64,000 nucleotides of DNA from Heliopora coerulea (Eukaryota > Cnidaria > Anthozoa > Scleralcyonacea > Helioporidae): the NCBI GenBank assembly GCA_030142905.1, contig JASJOG010000035.1:1732001-1796000 (forward strand), in the 5' to 3' direction. Below the pieces are notes generated by a model. It saw only the letters and a program-made list of their open reading frames with translations. It was not told the DNA's origin and searched no databases. Made by a program: the position numbers and the translations under genes. Shown here one piece after another: positions 24,601 through 37,200 of this stretch; position 1 is the stretch's first letter; each line of letters opens with the position of its first letter.

Positions 24601-27600
24601 ATAAATGCTTGCCCCAAACTGGACTAACATTACAATGTCTTAGATAATGTGATGTCTTACATCATGTCTTACATCATGTCTTACATCATGTCAAACAGTT
24701 TTTCCAGTTGATGCAAGTCTAAGCTGGCACTAACTAGCAGCATGTTTACGTTCAGGTCTAATTGTAAGGGATTCTCCTTCACTTGACTCATAGTTTCCAT
24801 TTTGACAAGGGTTTAAACATTTAAAAAGCCTCACGTACTTGTATTTTTGAACATTTTTGTCTCTGGCATCCTCACTGCTGATGTCAACAGTTGGTCCTTG
24901 TCCAGGTTTACATTTGCATTCCTCAGGATATGCTCCCAGCCCCATACTTATGCAGCTGCTCTCAGCCAGTAGCCAGCCAATGTAAAACCTCCAGCGAAAC
25001 CAATGGAATGTCGGTATAATGTAGCCAAAGCGATACAGGAACCCCCACGGATGGTTTGCAAATTCAGGACTGATAATGTGGCTGATGGGAAAGAAAGTTT
25101 TCAGAGGTAGGTAAATTGCAGCATAAAAAGGCAGATATTTGAGTCTTCTCAGTGCATCTTTAAATGTAGGAATGTCCTCAGGGTTTTTTTGGTATAGCAT
25201 GTCAACATATGTTGTAAAGCGATAATATGGACCAGTCAGCAGTCCACAATAGCAATATCCATATGCAAAGATATCATAGATGGAGACTTTCAGGTCTGAG
25301 TCTGCAGATTCTCCACTATTGGCAGGCTTGCGAGGTCCTTGGGAACTGATCTCAAAGCCTTCAAATGCAATTGTGCACATCTATAAGGATGAAAATTTGC
25401 ATAGTATAACTGACAAAACAATATTTAAATAACTACAGGTTTAAGAGATGTATTGAGTAATATCAGCTCTTCTGACCCATATTTGACTTCAAAAAACTGG
25501 AAAATTTGCCCAAGGGTCTAAGGACCCTGTCACAGTAATAAGTCTGAATAATTATTAGTTAATCACCAAAGAGAAGAATTTGAGAGTAAACTACATTTTA
25601 TTCAAGCAGGGTTATACTTACCCTTAATGTTACCAGCAACTGAACTGCATTTGAATATGGAGGAGGCTTGGGAAATCCATACCAATGACATGTTCGAAAA
25701 AAGAACAAATAGCTGAAGATGTATATAAATGCTGACCAAGGACCATACCTACAATATATGACAAAAAAAATTTTGATTGTCATTGTAGCATTATATATTT
25801 GAAAAGTAAGTGGAAGTAGATAAAACACATTTGAGAAAGAACAGAACAATGAATGTCATGACAACACAAGGTCAGTTCACAGAACCAAAAAAGTATACCA
25901 TTTGTTGGTCCAAAAACTGAAATACAGTCGCCGCCACTTATAAGCAAGTCGCTTATAAGCAAGTCGCTTATATGCAAAAGCCGTTTATATGCAAAGATTT
26001 GGGAAATCTGAAACCAAACCTTAAGAAAATTCCTTTTTTTAATCCGCTTATATGCAAATCGCTTATATGCAAAAGTCGGTTATATGCAAAAGAAAAATTG
26101 AAAACTTTGCGCTAAAATCGCTTTTATGCAAAGAAAAATTGTCATTGCATTGCTGCAAATCCTCCTTTCCTTTCAAAAGTATTTCAATGTTTCAATGATT
26201 GGAAACAGTAGAAAACCAAGATGCTTGCATGGTTGCAAAACTATACTGTGTACGTACAATTCGAACGTCCAAGCATGGATGACTGGCAAAATATTCGAGG
26301 CTTGAATCAAGAAATGGGACAACGAATTACAAAAGGCAAAATGAAAAGTCCCCTTGATAGTTGACAACTGTACTGTGCATCCATCAGACATAAACCTCAG
26401 AAACATTGAACAGCTATCTTGTATATTTTAGTTTATTAATAAATACAATTTTTTCTGGTTTTGGTATTTAATCTTTGGTCATTTTTCTATGATGCTAATG
26501 ATTTTGTTGAATGTGCATCCTGGGAACGAATCCGTTTATATGTAAAAATTGAGTTGGCAAAAAGGATTTGCATATAAGCGGCGGCGACTGTATTATTCCA
26601 GAGCTTATGAATAATTTGGAATAACAGTTCAGGTTTAAAGTCTTTCTTTTTGTTAAAAGAGAGTTTATGAACATCTTTTGTTTCAATGAAGCTTCTCAAA
26701 CATACAATTCCTCAGATGAATACTGTACAATGCATATTTAGCTTCATTAACTCTTTCTTGCTTGGATCATTGATTCAAACTTCTATCATTCTACTCTGGT
26801 TAACTCCAGATAATTATACTTGTAAAGGAGGGAGTGACATCAAGATATAAAGACAATGTATATTCTAATACTAAATGGCCACTCATTCAGTAATCAGTCC
26901 TTATCTGATTAATTAAAATTCATATCACCAGAATGATTCACACAAACCACGTGCTTTTATTATTTACAAGGAGTCTAGCCCAATATAATTTTTGAAGATT
27001 GTCGTTTTGGCATCACATAGTATATTTTGGGTTTAAGTTGAACGAAATATAGACGTTACCCACAATTTACAGCATATCCATTAAGTAAATCTCTAAAAAA
27101 AAATCCATCAAGTAAATCTCTAAAAAAAAATCCATTAAGTAAATCTCTAAAGATGTGAAAATAACCAAAATTATTTCTCGGAACGTATAAAGTAGGGGAC
27201 CGTAAATAACCATACCGATCGAGGTTGCATGCCTAAGTATAACTTACTCATCCAAAATGAGTTAGATCGCGTTTAAGGATAGAAATAAAACCAATCTAAT
27301 CAGAGATACAGATTTATACATAGCACATAATACTTGTTCAATTTGTCATTTGATCCGCAATTTCATGAAAATAAATTTACGAGGTAATTTCCCCGCTTAC
27401 AAAGCTCCACAAAGAAACTACAAAAAAAATATTGACAGGAACACGTGTTACATGACGACCTGTGGTTGTGTTCGTCCACGGTGCTCAAACTAAATAATCT
27501 TTACTCAAGTTATATTGCCATCTTTCTGTGTTCATACATACATAAATTAAAAGAGCAAAACACGTATAAACTCACATTAACATAAATTTCCTATGATTTG

Positions 27601-27897
27601 ACAGTTTGCTGCAACATTAGGTGTAGTAACCAACATGCCCTAAATATCTTACAAGTACATTTGTTCATTTCTTTAACCCTACCTTCGACCAAATGTTCGA
27701 ATGATGAAATAAGTTCCCAGAATTGTAACGAACGAGTGCGGGATTCCTCGCACACCGGTAGTCGACAATAGCACCACTAAGCCAGCCAAGAATGAAATAA
27801 GTTTCTTTCTAGCTGGAGAGCCAGAAACTTTAACGATGTGGCCGAACGGAATAGCAGCAAAAAGCATGCACATGTAAACAAAGTCTTCTCGCGACAT
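21602..27897 (-). CDS. MBOAT7: Lysophosphatidylinositol acyltransferase, MBOAT7 (complete, 5 exons)
   Basis: Exons in transcript order are 27897-27683, 25748-25622, 25380-24839, 23204-23064 and 21983-21602, with matching phases at all four introns and about 468 codons (human MBOAT7 has 472). Exon 1 opens MSREDFVYMCMLF; exon 2 holds YLFFFRTCHWYGFPKPPP and NAVQLLVTL; exon 3 has YGYCYCGLLTGPYYRFTTY. Exon 4 has the MBOAT asparagine region WNMTVQWW and exon 5 the conserved active-site histidine context SAFWHGVMPGYYL. Multiple hydrophobic segments match a polytopic ER membrane enzyme. Family role: transfers arachidonoyl from acyl-CoA to lysophosphatidylinositol in the Lands cycle. The donor of exon 3 (AA|GTACGTG) was picked because only it keeps frame and restores the family alignment KYNFDTIHNINVYG. 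It shares a 522-bp head-to-head interval with NPRL3. Confidence 0.96.
22066..22172. repeat. Short inverted repeat with AGTTTAGCGGA ends
   Basis: CAGTTTAGCGGATGC at the left and GCGTCCGCTAAACTG at the right enclose ~75 bp, in MBOAT7 intron 4. Probably a small MITE. Confidence 0.55.
22591..22661. mobile_element. 71-bp deletion derivative of the tRNA foldback, with 16-bp target duplication
   Basis: The first ~45 bp match the left end and the last ~28 bp the right end of the element at 36124-36504, with the tRNA-bearing middle missing. It is flanked by an exact 16-bp direct repeat, TCTGGTCTAAACTGTT, at 22575-22590 and 22662-22677. Confidence 0.8.
24651..24695. repeat. 12-bp tandem repeat
   Basis: Unit ATGTCTTACATC is present just over three times, in MBOAT7 intron 3. 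Confidence 0.85.
25925..26590. mobile_element. pogo-like non-autonomous element in MBOAT7 intron 1
   Basis: Ends CAGTCGCCGCCACTTATAAG and the inverse GCATATAAGCGGCGGCGACTG are flanked by TA on both sides. At least six subterminal copies of GCTTATATGCAAA sit within the first 220 bp and the motif recurs near the other end, suggesting clustered transposase-binding sites. No coding remains. Confidence 0.75.
27078..27150. repeat. 27-bp tandem repeat, three units
   Basis: CCAT(T/C)AAGTAAATCTCTAA followed by an A run is repeated three times. Confidence 0.85.
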
Positions 27898-28419
27898 ATC
27901 GATCTCTTCGGCTTAAAAAGTCACGAACACCGATCGAAGTTTAAAGCTTTACCGTTAAAGATTCATGAAGTCATCAAAGCAAAGAGGATCTCATCTCAAA
28001 AGTAGCCAATACCACTGCATAACTCACGCCGCTTTAAGTACAAATAGGATAACAGAGCAGGGGTCTCCTAAGCTTAACTTCATAATTCAGGATGACAAAT
28101 GACTTATATGTTTTTTCTGGAAACTTATATTAGCACCAATGCCATGTATAAAGGAAATGTAATAAACGTTTCTCCCTCAAAGGAATGTTAGCCTGGCCTT
28201 TTAACAAGTGATAATTAGATATCCATCGTGAAGAACCTATCCTAACGTATGCCTTTTTTGTGCATGAAGAATACCGTAGTAAACAAAACATAAAGGGATG
28301 AACTGGACTATTGGTGTTTAGTCTCATATTTTCGCCTTTCCCAGATGTCCTTTGACGTTCTTGCACAGAACGAATGCGTGAAATCTACCGCTGATAAGAC
28401 GGCAAAAATTTGCCTTTTT
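27898..28419. promoter_or_regulatory. Bidirectional promoter interval MBOAT7/NPRL3
   Basis: Only 522 bp separate the divergent start codons, so both promoters and 5' untranslated regions must lie here, unless upstream untranslated exons interleave. No TATA box is obvious. An in-frame ATG at 28345 lies upstream of the NPRL3 start used here. Confidence 0.6.
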
Positions 28420-31400
28420 ATGTCTCTTCTTGATCCAATAAGTGTGATCCTTGTAACAGCTGGTAGTAGAGGTGAAGCGTTATTATTCCGTTACCCGTTT
28501 TGTCAGGACAGCGATGTGGAGGTTGATGGTAAATTTGAAACGTAGTCCTCGTAGATAGATCACTGAAGCTTACAAACAGGAGGAGGTGCAACCCTAGGAT
28601 GCGGAATAATTGAGACAGTGACATCCCCCCCCAATGATGTGACAGCACTTTCTCCCAAGAAGTATAGCATTTGTTTTATCTGATGAACTTATCAATATTT
28701 GGTACAGGAAATGTATTTTCTTCAGCGTTTCAAGTCTTGTATAAGAATTTTTTTTCTGGGAAGTCACTTGACAATGTCTCTATTAAAGAGGAACTTGGTT
28801 TTTTATTTCCCCCACATTAGCAAACCTTAGTTACCCCCTGGCAAGTGAAACAAAATTACAGCAGAAGTCCAAAGGTGTTTGCAAATATTTTCAAATGCAA
28901 TATGGATGCATTTTGTTTGTTAGGAACTGAACAGGACAGCCAAAATTCTTGCACTTCAGAAAAAAAGATTGATTATGAACCAAGGCAAGTAAAATTTACT
29001 TGTGATGCCATGTAATCAGTATGCTTTAGGACAGACTGGTCAATATTTCCTTCTCATGTTGCTTGTATTTATGCATCCTTCCACTGTACCTAAGTTGCAG
29101 TTGATGCAGTATTGCAGTCTTACATGCAAACCATTTACATTTTTCATGCCAACCAGCACAGAATTTTCCTATTTTCCTTGAATTCATTTACTTGGTAGTT
29201 GCTTTTCTGACAGTCCTTTTGGTTATCTTCCCTTATCCATTTATCTTCTTAACTTGTTCATTTTTTTCTCTTGACTTTGTCCAGGTGCTCATCCACATAA
29301 ATTTTAGTCCATTTTCAGTCCTTGTTTGTATTCCTTTCTTTTCCAACTGCCTCATTTTCACTCTTGAAACCTCTATGATTCTTCTTTACCAGACCCTTTC
29401 TGATCCACTTACTGAATTAGTCACAGAGGGGAATGGAGGTCCATATCCTTTATATTTTTGGAAATATTCTTCATTAGACTCTGTTAGTGATGAAAAGATA
29501 GTGGTTGCAAGACTTAAAATACCTCATTTATCTTGCAAAGGTCTTCAGAGTAAGTTGTATTAAAATGATTCCATGATCCTGTTCATAGTTCATATAACTT
29601 TTCAACTATGGTTCACCTTACTTATTTTATCCTGGCCATGCCTTTGGGTCTTTCACCCTCTTATGTCCAGTATATCACCTTCCTTTATTTTATACTCTCA
29701 TTATCTACCAGCCTTATCTAACACCTTTTTATGGTACCAACATTCCATGCACATTTCTTTTAACCTGCTTCTTGTTGTTTTTGTAGATCTTCATCTTTTA
29801 TCAAAAAAGGATGCTTAAAGTGAGTTTGCCTCAGATAAACCTTGTAACTGAATTAACTCCTAACATAACTCCTAACTGAATTTTTTGATACAAAGTTAAC
29901 TCATTGGTAGATATCTAGTACCTCATTCTCCTGATATTATAATATTAGATTTACACTAAAAAAAACTTGTTTTCTTTTAGCTATTCTGATAAAACTCTTG
30001 CTAATATACTTACACCACGTGAAAAACTCTGTGGGAAAAAATTTGAATTAAGGATTGATGATGTTTTGTTTGTTGGCCATCCCACATTAGTGACATGTGA
30101 AGCACAAAATCAGGTAAGAGGTCTTTGTGATTATGGCAACTATGGCCATGAATTATTTTAACTGCTCAGTAGAAAGATAGTTTACTGTATAATGAGTTCA
30201 TCTTTTGTTTTTAGAAAAATGACGGACAAAACAAAGTTGAGAGCATTACCATAAAACTGTTTAACATTGTCTTTGCCTTGCAGGTAGAGAATTGCTGTTT
30301 ATTTTTATTATATTTTGAAATCTGAACTATTGTAACAGCATGAACACAATATGTTGTCAATATAGTTTAAAGCATTGTCCCCTATCAGGTTTGTGTCACT
30401 AAGATTTCTGCAGTTGGGGTATAGTTTCATAAAATTTACTGAACTTCTTTTATGGCTCAAATTTACAATTTTATTGTCAAGGTCAATCAAGGTTACTACT
30501 AGTACTTGTGAAAATTTATAAGTGCTGTGTTATAATTATTAGAATTAGATTGCAATTTTTGGTCAATATTTAAACTTTATCTGGTTTGTTTTTAAGGCTG
30601 ATGTTGAGCCCTCTGTCAGTGAATGCTACCATGACCTTGCACAAAAAATCTCCATTGCTTTGAAGCATGAGGAGCTGAGGTACCTGTAATTTGGACAGCA
30701 ATGTAATTTTGATCAAATATTACTGATGAATTATGCGATAGCTACACATAAATATAGAAGAATACAAAGCTGAAAGGCAAAATGGACCTATCACTTGTCA
30801 CACAGCATGCAGCTGAGCATCCTTTTGTCATGCCTGGTTTATCCCCCAGCTCACCATTTACCATTCTGGATTCCCATACCCCATCATATCCCACCCCACA
30901 ACAGTTTGTATATATTTAAATATGCCTTGGTTTATTGTTTCAAAACCTTTACAAAAATAATGCCAAGAATATCACTAGCAGAACTAAGTTTATCAGCTGA
31001 GCCAACTTGTACATTTCATTTACTCTTGTTTCTTGACCTGTTATAAGGAAAACAGAGCATTTGATGGTCAATCACAGGGGTACAACAAGGAATTTCAAAG
31101 GGCAGGGAGTGGATAGTTGTATTAAGGCACTACTGGGGTGATTTTGATCATTTTGAGTGAAGTAGATTTATGTGGTTTTAGGAAATGATGAAAAAAGGCT
31201 GTCATTAATAGGGCACATGTAATATTTCCCATAAAAAGGGCAGGGATCACACTATTCAACCCTTTCTCTAGCTGTCCCCTGCAGTCATAATATGAGTTCT
31301 TGAAAAAAGCTGGATTCAGTCAAATGCATTGTTCTATTTCCATCCCCTAGGTGCAGTTACTTTAGCACTGAAAGGCAAACCATGCTCACAATTCATGATG

Positions 31401-33641
31401 AAGTATCTGAGTTACCTGAAGGTAAGGAAGTACCCGAGGTAAACCAATTCTGAGTGTAATTTTGTCTGTGAAGAATGTCAGATGTTGAATTCTCCAGGAC
31501 AGAATGTGAAATCAACTTGTGTGGATCCATTTTCCTATGTCAAAAGTAATCTTGGCTGCTGGATTTTTGGAGAGAAGGCATGAAATATGATAATGTATGA
31601 TGCCATTTTGTTTTCTTATCTAGCCAGTGCAGTCTCACCATTTCATCTCATTCTTCCAAAGAGTACTCTTGCAAAAGATCTCTGTGATGCTTTTGAAAGG
31701 TACATGAACATTATCCTTTTTAATTGGTTTCATTTTCTTTTCTTAATAAGCTATTATAAAATAATATGCGTCCTACGCACGCTCTGATTGGGCGAGCCTC
31801 ATTTTCTCTCAGAGTACAGAGACACGGTTAACGTCATTTTCATTTTGTATTAGAGTACAGAGACATGAATGACGTCATGAAAACTCGAGAAAACCTTGGT
31901 TATTTTATAAGACAAACAGAAAACAGCTTTCGTGTCTCTGTACTGTGATAGAAACATGAATGACGCCATTTCAACCAGAAAAATACCAGAAAAATACAAG
32001 AAAAATACAAGAAAACACTCAGCTACGCCTCGTGTTTTGACTAGGCATTTTTCTGGTTGAAATGACGTCTTTCATGTTTCTATCACAGCACAGAGACACT
32101 CAAACAATTTTCTATTTGTTAATTAGTTAAGTGAGTGGCATTTCAGTTATCGACAAAGTGCAATAACTTGGATAAATTGACAACAGTTGTCAGAAGGGTT
32201 CCTTGCTATTTTTTTTTTTTAAAAAAAAAGAACTTTAGTTTGGAATGTGAGGGTCAAAAAATGTCGGGGACTCTCATTAGCATACATCCATCTTCAACTA
32301 GATCCGGGCACAAAGTAAAAAGAATCTTTTCTCAAGCTGATTTGATTTATTTTCCCTCTATCTTTCGGACATTTTTAAGAGATATGTGTTTGATACTCAC
32401 GTGTAAAGAATACTCCAACACTTACAGTATCAGCATAACATTTTACCGTGAAATAAAATAGAGTGCTGCGTAGGCACTGTTGAAATCTTAGTGAAATGAT
32501 CGGAAAGGTCTCAGTAATGCCGAAATGTAAAGAGTAGTTTTCTAACGTTTCGGCATTACTCAGACCTTTCCGATCATTTCACTAACATTTTACCACCCTG
32601 TTTTTCAAGCAAAGCTGCTGCCACAATAGAGCATGAAACATGCTCCTACGAACAACATCTAGTAAACTCGATATTTGATGTATAAAACAAGACGGAATTG
32701 ATAACGGTGTTATTTCCCTGATCAAAAGTATTTTATTTCGAGCTTTCGATCCACAACAGTCTGTGGCCTTCGACGGGGATAAACCCTTTCCGGTCCATAC
32801 CTGACTTTGATATTTTACTCTGGCTAACGCCAGACGATTTTTCTCGTCAAGAGGAGACGTCTTGGACAGGAAAGGGTTAAAGATGAGTGCAAAAGAAAAC
32901 GTGGCTACAATATGTATGTGGTTGCAATTTATCGAGGGCCACCCACTGGCGGTCGATATTCGGTAATATAATATTTTTGATCCGAAAACACTTTTTCCTT
33001 GTTCCATCATGTCTTCTCCTGATCACGCTTCATCCATATCATCACGTTATATCACTTACTGTACATATTGTTCAAACGTCCGATATTTCGTGCAGATACC
33101 ACCTTAACGATTTAAAATTTTCATTCTATTAGCGTTTGCCAGAGCGGAACCGTGAGCTTGAAAATTAATAACTGGGTTGGAGTTAGTTTTTGCCTTCCAC
33201 ACAAAGTTCATAATATTTCCTTAGAGATGACGGTTAAGGTATGATGACTTGGACATTTAAATCTGGGTTTTCAGATTGGAAGAGGAGAAAAAGGGAGAAA
33301 CAAATGAAGTGGGCAATTAGGAAATGACAGAAAATGAAAGAGTTTGTGTTCTTTAATGGCTGCTATTAGCGGATGCCTCTAGAATGAGTTTTCAGTTTAA
33401 TTCAGCTGCGAGAATATAACTTGTCGTAGTTTGGTTGCCAGGCAAATGTTCGAAGGTTTCCAGGTAATTATCAATGCCCAGAATCTCAGTTGTGATGGAG
33501 AAAGACAAAATAAGCAGTTTGTAAGAGGCGATCCGGAAGAAAATTATTCGACACTAGTGGTTCCATTAACTGAAAGCTTCCCATAAATCTAAGTGTCTGA
33601 CACTCCGAAGAAGGGCCTTAGTTCGAAACGTCAGTTTCCCT

Positions 33642-33684
<43 letters not shown>

Positions 33685-34258
33685 TTCTAAAATGTATTAA
33701 GTATTCATGAGGAAAAGACAAAAGAAAATCGTAAGCGTATCGGATCTATATATGTGATAAAGACACGTGTGCCTTTACATGTGAAGAAGAAGTTAAATTT
33801 TTTCGGCTTACGAAAGATAAATTTCCAAACTTTTTTCGCGAATTAGCGTATTAGGGGGTTCATTTTAGAAGACATTTAAAAAACTCGCAGTTCGTGCTTT
33901 ATCGGGTCTAAAACACTCGGTTATCGCCTCGTGTTTTAAATCCCGATAAAGCACTCTAAACTACATACATACATAAATATATACAGCAAATTGCAAAAAT
34001 TATGGCACAAAACATACCAACATGTAAACATATCAAGACCATTGTATCTTCATTTTATTCTCACTTCAACAGTCAATGAAGATATGTTATGTGTTTTTTG
34101 GTACATTCTTTTGCCAGTCTAATGCATTAAGGTTGATTAAAATATTGATAGTTACACATTTATCTATACATGCTTTTTTTACGATATGTGTAGGTTTGCC
34201 AAAATTTATACAATTTGCTGTATATCTATATCTATATCTATATCTATCTATCTATCTA

Positions 34259-34292
<34 letters not shown>

Positions 34293-37200
34293 CAGTATAC
34301 GGCCCTTTTGCTGTTTCTATGTGTACATTTCTTCCTGGTCTTACACTCTATGATTGAATGTTGAAAGTAATACTAAAAAGACGCGTCAAGAGCGGAATGG
34401 CCGAGTAGAAAAGTATTTCTTTAGACATACGTGACTCACTGCTGTTGGTTTGATTGTTGTAAACCGTCTGCTTTTGTCAATCTTTTAGCCAGAAGCAGTC
34501 CAAGCATGTCTATCAGCAATGAGGTACGATGAAGTTAGATTTTTCTGAATTTTTGTTTTTTATTGTCACAAATACTGTTCCAAGCACATAATAAATCGTT
34601 GATCGATTCCCTTACTAAACCAGATAATATCGTAATGTAGGATAAAGTGCACATGTCTATTCCAAGTTTCGAAATCATCAAGCTGAGCAAACGAAATTCT
34701 TCATCTAGGCAAAGATTCAAAGCGGTGATCTTCGGTTTTGATTGTTTTGGACAGACGTCACTATATCTTTTGTTTATTCTTAAATTTCAGAGAAACAGGT
34801 TCAAGATTAAGCATCGCGAAATTACCAAATGAGCCCGGTTTTTCTAACGGATTTCAAGTGGATAATGCCATTCGCCATGTCTATCATCATCCCAAGGACT
34901 CTTTTCTGTCTATAACAAATCATGGAACAATGAAGTGCTCTTCATCACCGAATTATCCGAAAATTACGATATCTAAATGTTTCGTAATTAACACGCGGCT
35001 GCCATTTCGGTTTCAGCATTGGTGCAACAACATGGCAACTGAAAAACTACGATACAAATAACGTTTTGACTAAAACGATGCAATGCAAATAAAATTTGCA
35101 AAAAAAGTTATGAGGCTTATAATTACAAAACATAAGATACAATAAAATAAAACGAAACACATAAAACTTGGACATAAAATCACTGCTAGCATTCAATTGC
35201 ATAACACAAACATTCAAATCTAAATGTAATATATAGTTTGTGAGAGCTTATCATTCTTCTATTAATGATGACCGACTCTATTGTCAACTGTGGCTACTGG
35301 AATTATCTACCTGTGACCAAAGTCATCCAAGTTATATTTGAAGAGACGCAACGTCAATTTTTCCGAATGGGTTTCTGAAGTTTCCTCCTTATTTTTGCTT
35401 AGTTACTAAAAGTTTTAGCTCATTGAACTTTAAAAAGACTTGAACGATACCTGCAAACTGTATTTTGAAGCTATCGTGGAGGATGACATGTTGGTCAATT
35501 TGCAGGTCATCCTAGTCCCCTATGCTATAAAACACACAACTTATTGTGAAAAACTTCGCCGAAATTTCAGGGTTTTTTACAGTTTTCTTGTTTATCCTTA
35601 GTAAGCAGAGAGAATGTCCGTGGACTGCGTATTTGTCAGAATTAACTGTCAATGAAAAGTAAAGGTTTAATACAACTTTTTCCCTCGCGTGTTTTTGACC
35701 TACATGGCTGCCCCCATGTTGGCCTCATTCAATCTTGAGGCCAGACATAACATATAGTTCCAGTCTTTTTAGAGTTCAATGTTTTAGCTAGATCAATGTC
35801 CTTCTTAAAGCACCGTTATGTTTTTCTTCCAGACCATACCATACCATTCTGTTACTAGTTGATGAATCAGTATTATCGTCTATTTTGCCCGGTGACTGCT
35901 CACCTGATCTCGTCCGATTTGTTAAAATGGCTACCCCACTCAAAAGGTTTGAGATATTCTAAATGAGAATAAGTTTTAATAAGGTTGTTATGGTAAAAAA
36001 GGAAGTTATAATAATGATCTTAATCTAAATCGTAATCATAATCACAATCACAATCGTGACAGTAATCACAGTCATAATCACAATCGTAATCATAATCACA
36101 ATCGTAATAATCAGAATCATAATGTTTGAGAAGCGTGAGAGCTTGGATATATTAAGGTAGATGAATGATCTTCAAGCTCGATACTCAGAAAATGATTTCT
36201 GAGCCCCAGACGGGGATCGAACCAGCAGCCTTCTGATGACCAGTTAGACGCTCTAACCATTGAGCTACCGAGACTCAGGTGGTGAGCTAAGGTGCAAATT
36301 CGTTATTAATGTGCGACCTAAGCGGAAGCCACTATATATTAATAATGATTGAAGATCGAATTTGCACCTTAGCTCACCATCTGAGTCTCGGTAGCTCAAT
36401 GGTTAGAGCGTCTAACCGGTCATCAGAAGGTTGCGGGTTCGATCCCCGTCTGGGGCTCAGAAATCATTTTCTGAGTATCGAGCTTGAAGATCGTTCATCT
36501 ACCTCAGAATCATAATCATAATAATAATCACAATCATAATCATAGTAGAATCATAATCACAATCGTAAGCATAATAATCACAGTCAATCATAGTCATAGT
36601 ACAATCATGATTACAATCATAATCATAATAATCACAATCATAATCATAGCACAATCATAATCACAATCATAATCTCAATCATCATCACAATCATGACTTT
36701 GATTTTTTAGTTAACTGGTCTTACTAAATCCAGGCTCAATTCGTTTCGGCAAGGAATTCGGAACGGGGAACGGAAGAAAAGAAGATCTGGGTTAGAAAAG
36801 AATGCAAAGATAATTAAGAAACATGGGAATCATCATTGAAAAGGCTGTCAAGATCCATGCCCATCTGTTCCCAAATATTAGTTTTCACAATGTCGGGAAA
36901 ATCTCGAAACTATGTGAAACTACAGTCTTTCTTCATTCATTTTAGTTTTCAAACACTTTCCCAAGATACGGATATCCCTTTGTCTTTGGTAAGTATTTAC
37001 TTGAACGTAGCATCCTTAGTAGAATTCTTCAACAGGCAGAATTGCTCCGGCTGCTATAACGAAAGGAGCCGTGGGTGTTGGTTGTTGATCGTCTAGGACG
37101 TTTTAGTCATTAGAATGACGTGTTGGTGATTGAATTCCCAACGGACTCAGCGGCAATCGTCTTCCCCCGTCAGGTGCCTTGTGTACGTCCTTGAGCTAAC

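Larger units (their letters stand above)
36124..36504. mobile_element. Foldback element with two convergent tRNA-like units (copy 3, intact)
   Basis: Two ~165-bp arms, nearly reverse complements, are separated by ~50 bp. Each arm carries a full 73-nt tRNA-like unit, on the minus strand at 36202-36274 and on the plus strand at 36385-36457, with their 5' ends facing the centre. The flanking satellite repeats CAGAATCATAAT at 36112-36123 and 36505-36516, consistent with a 12-bp target duplication. Confidence 0.75.
35990..36690. repeat. AATCATAATCAC-type satellite, interrupted
   Basis: Hexamer variants of AATCAT/AATCAC/AATCGT are repeated for ~120 bp before and ~190 bp after a transposed element at 36124-36504. 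In NPRL3 intron 10. Confidence 0.85.

Noticed and set aside
33643..34357. Plus-strand ORF coding a Tyr-Leu/Ile repeat peptide
   Set aside because: Translation of a TATC/TA microsatellite; no biological support.
36000..36690. CRISPR-like array
   Set aside because: The repeats are simple hexamer variants without unique spacers, in a eukaryotic intron.
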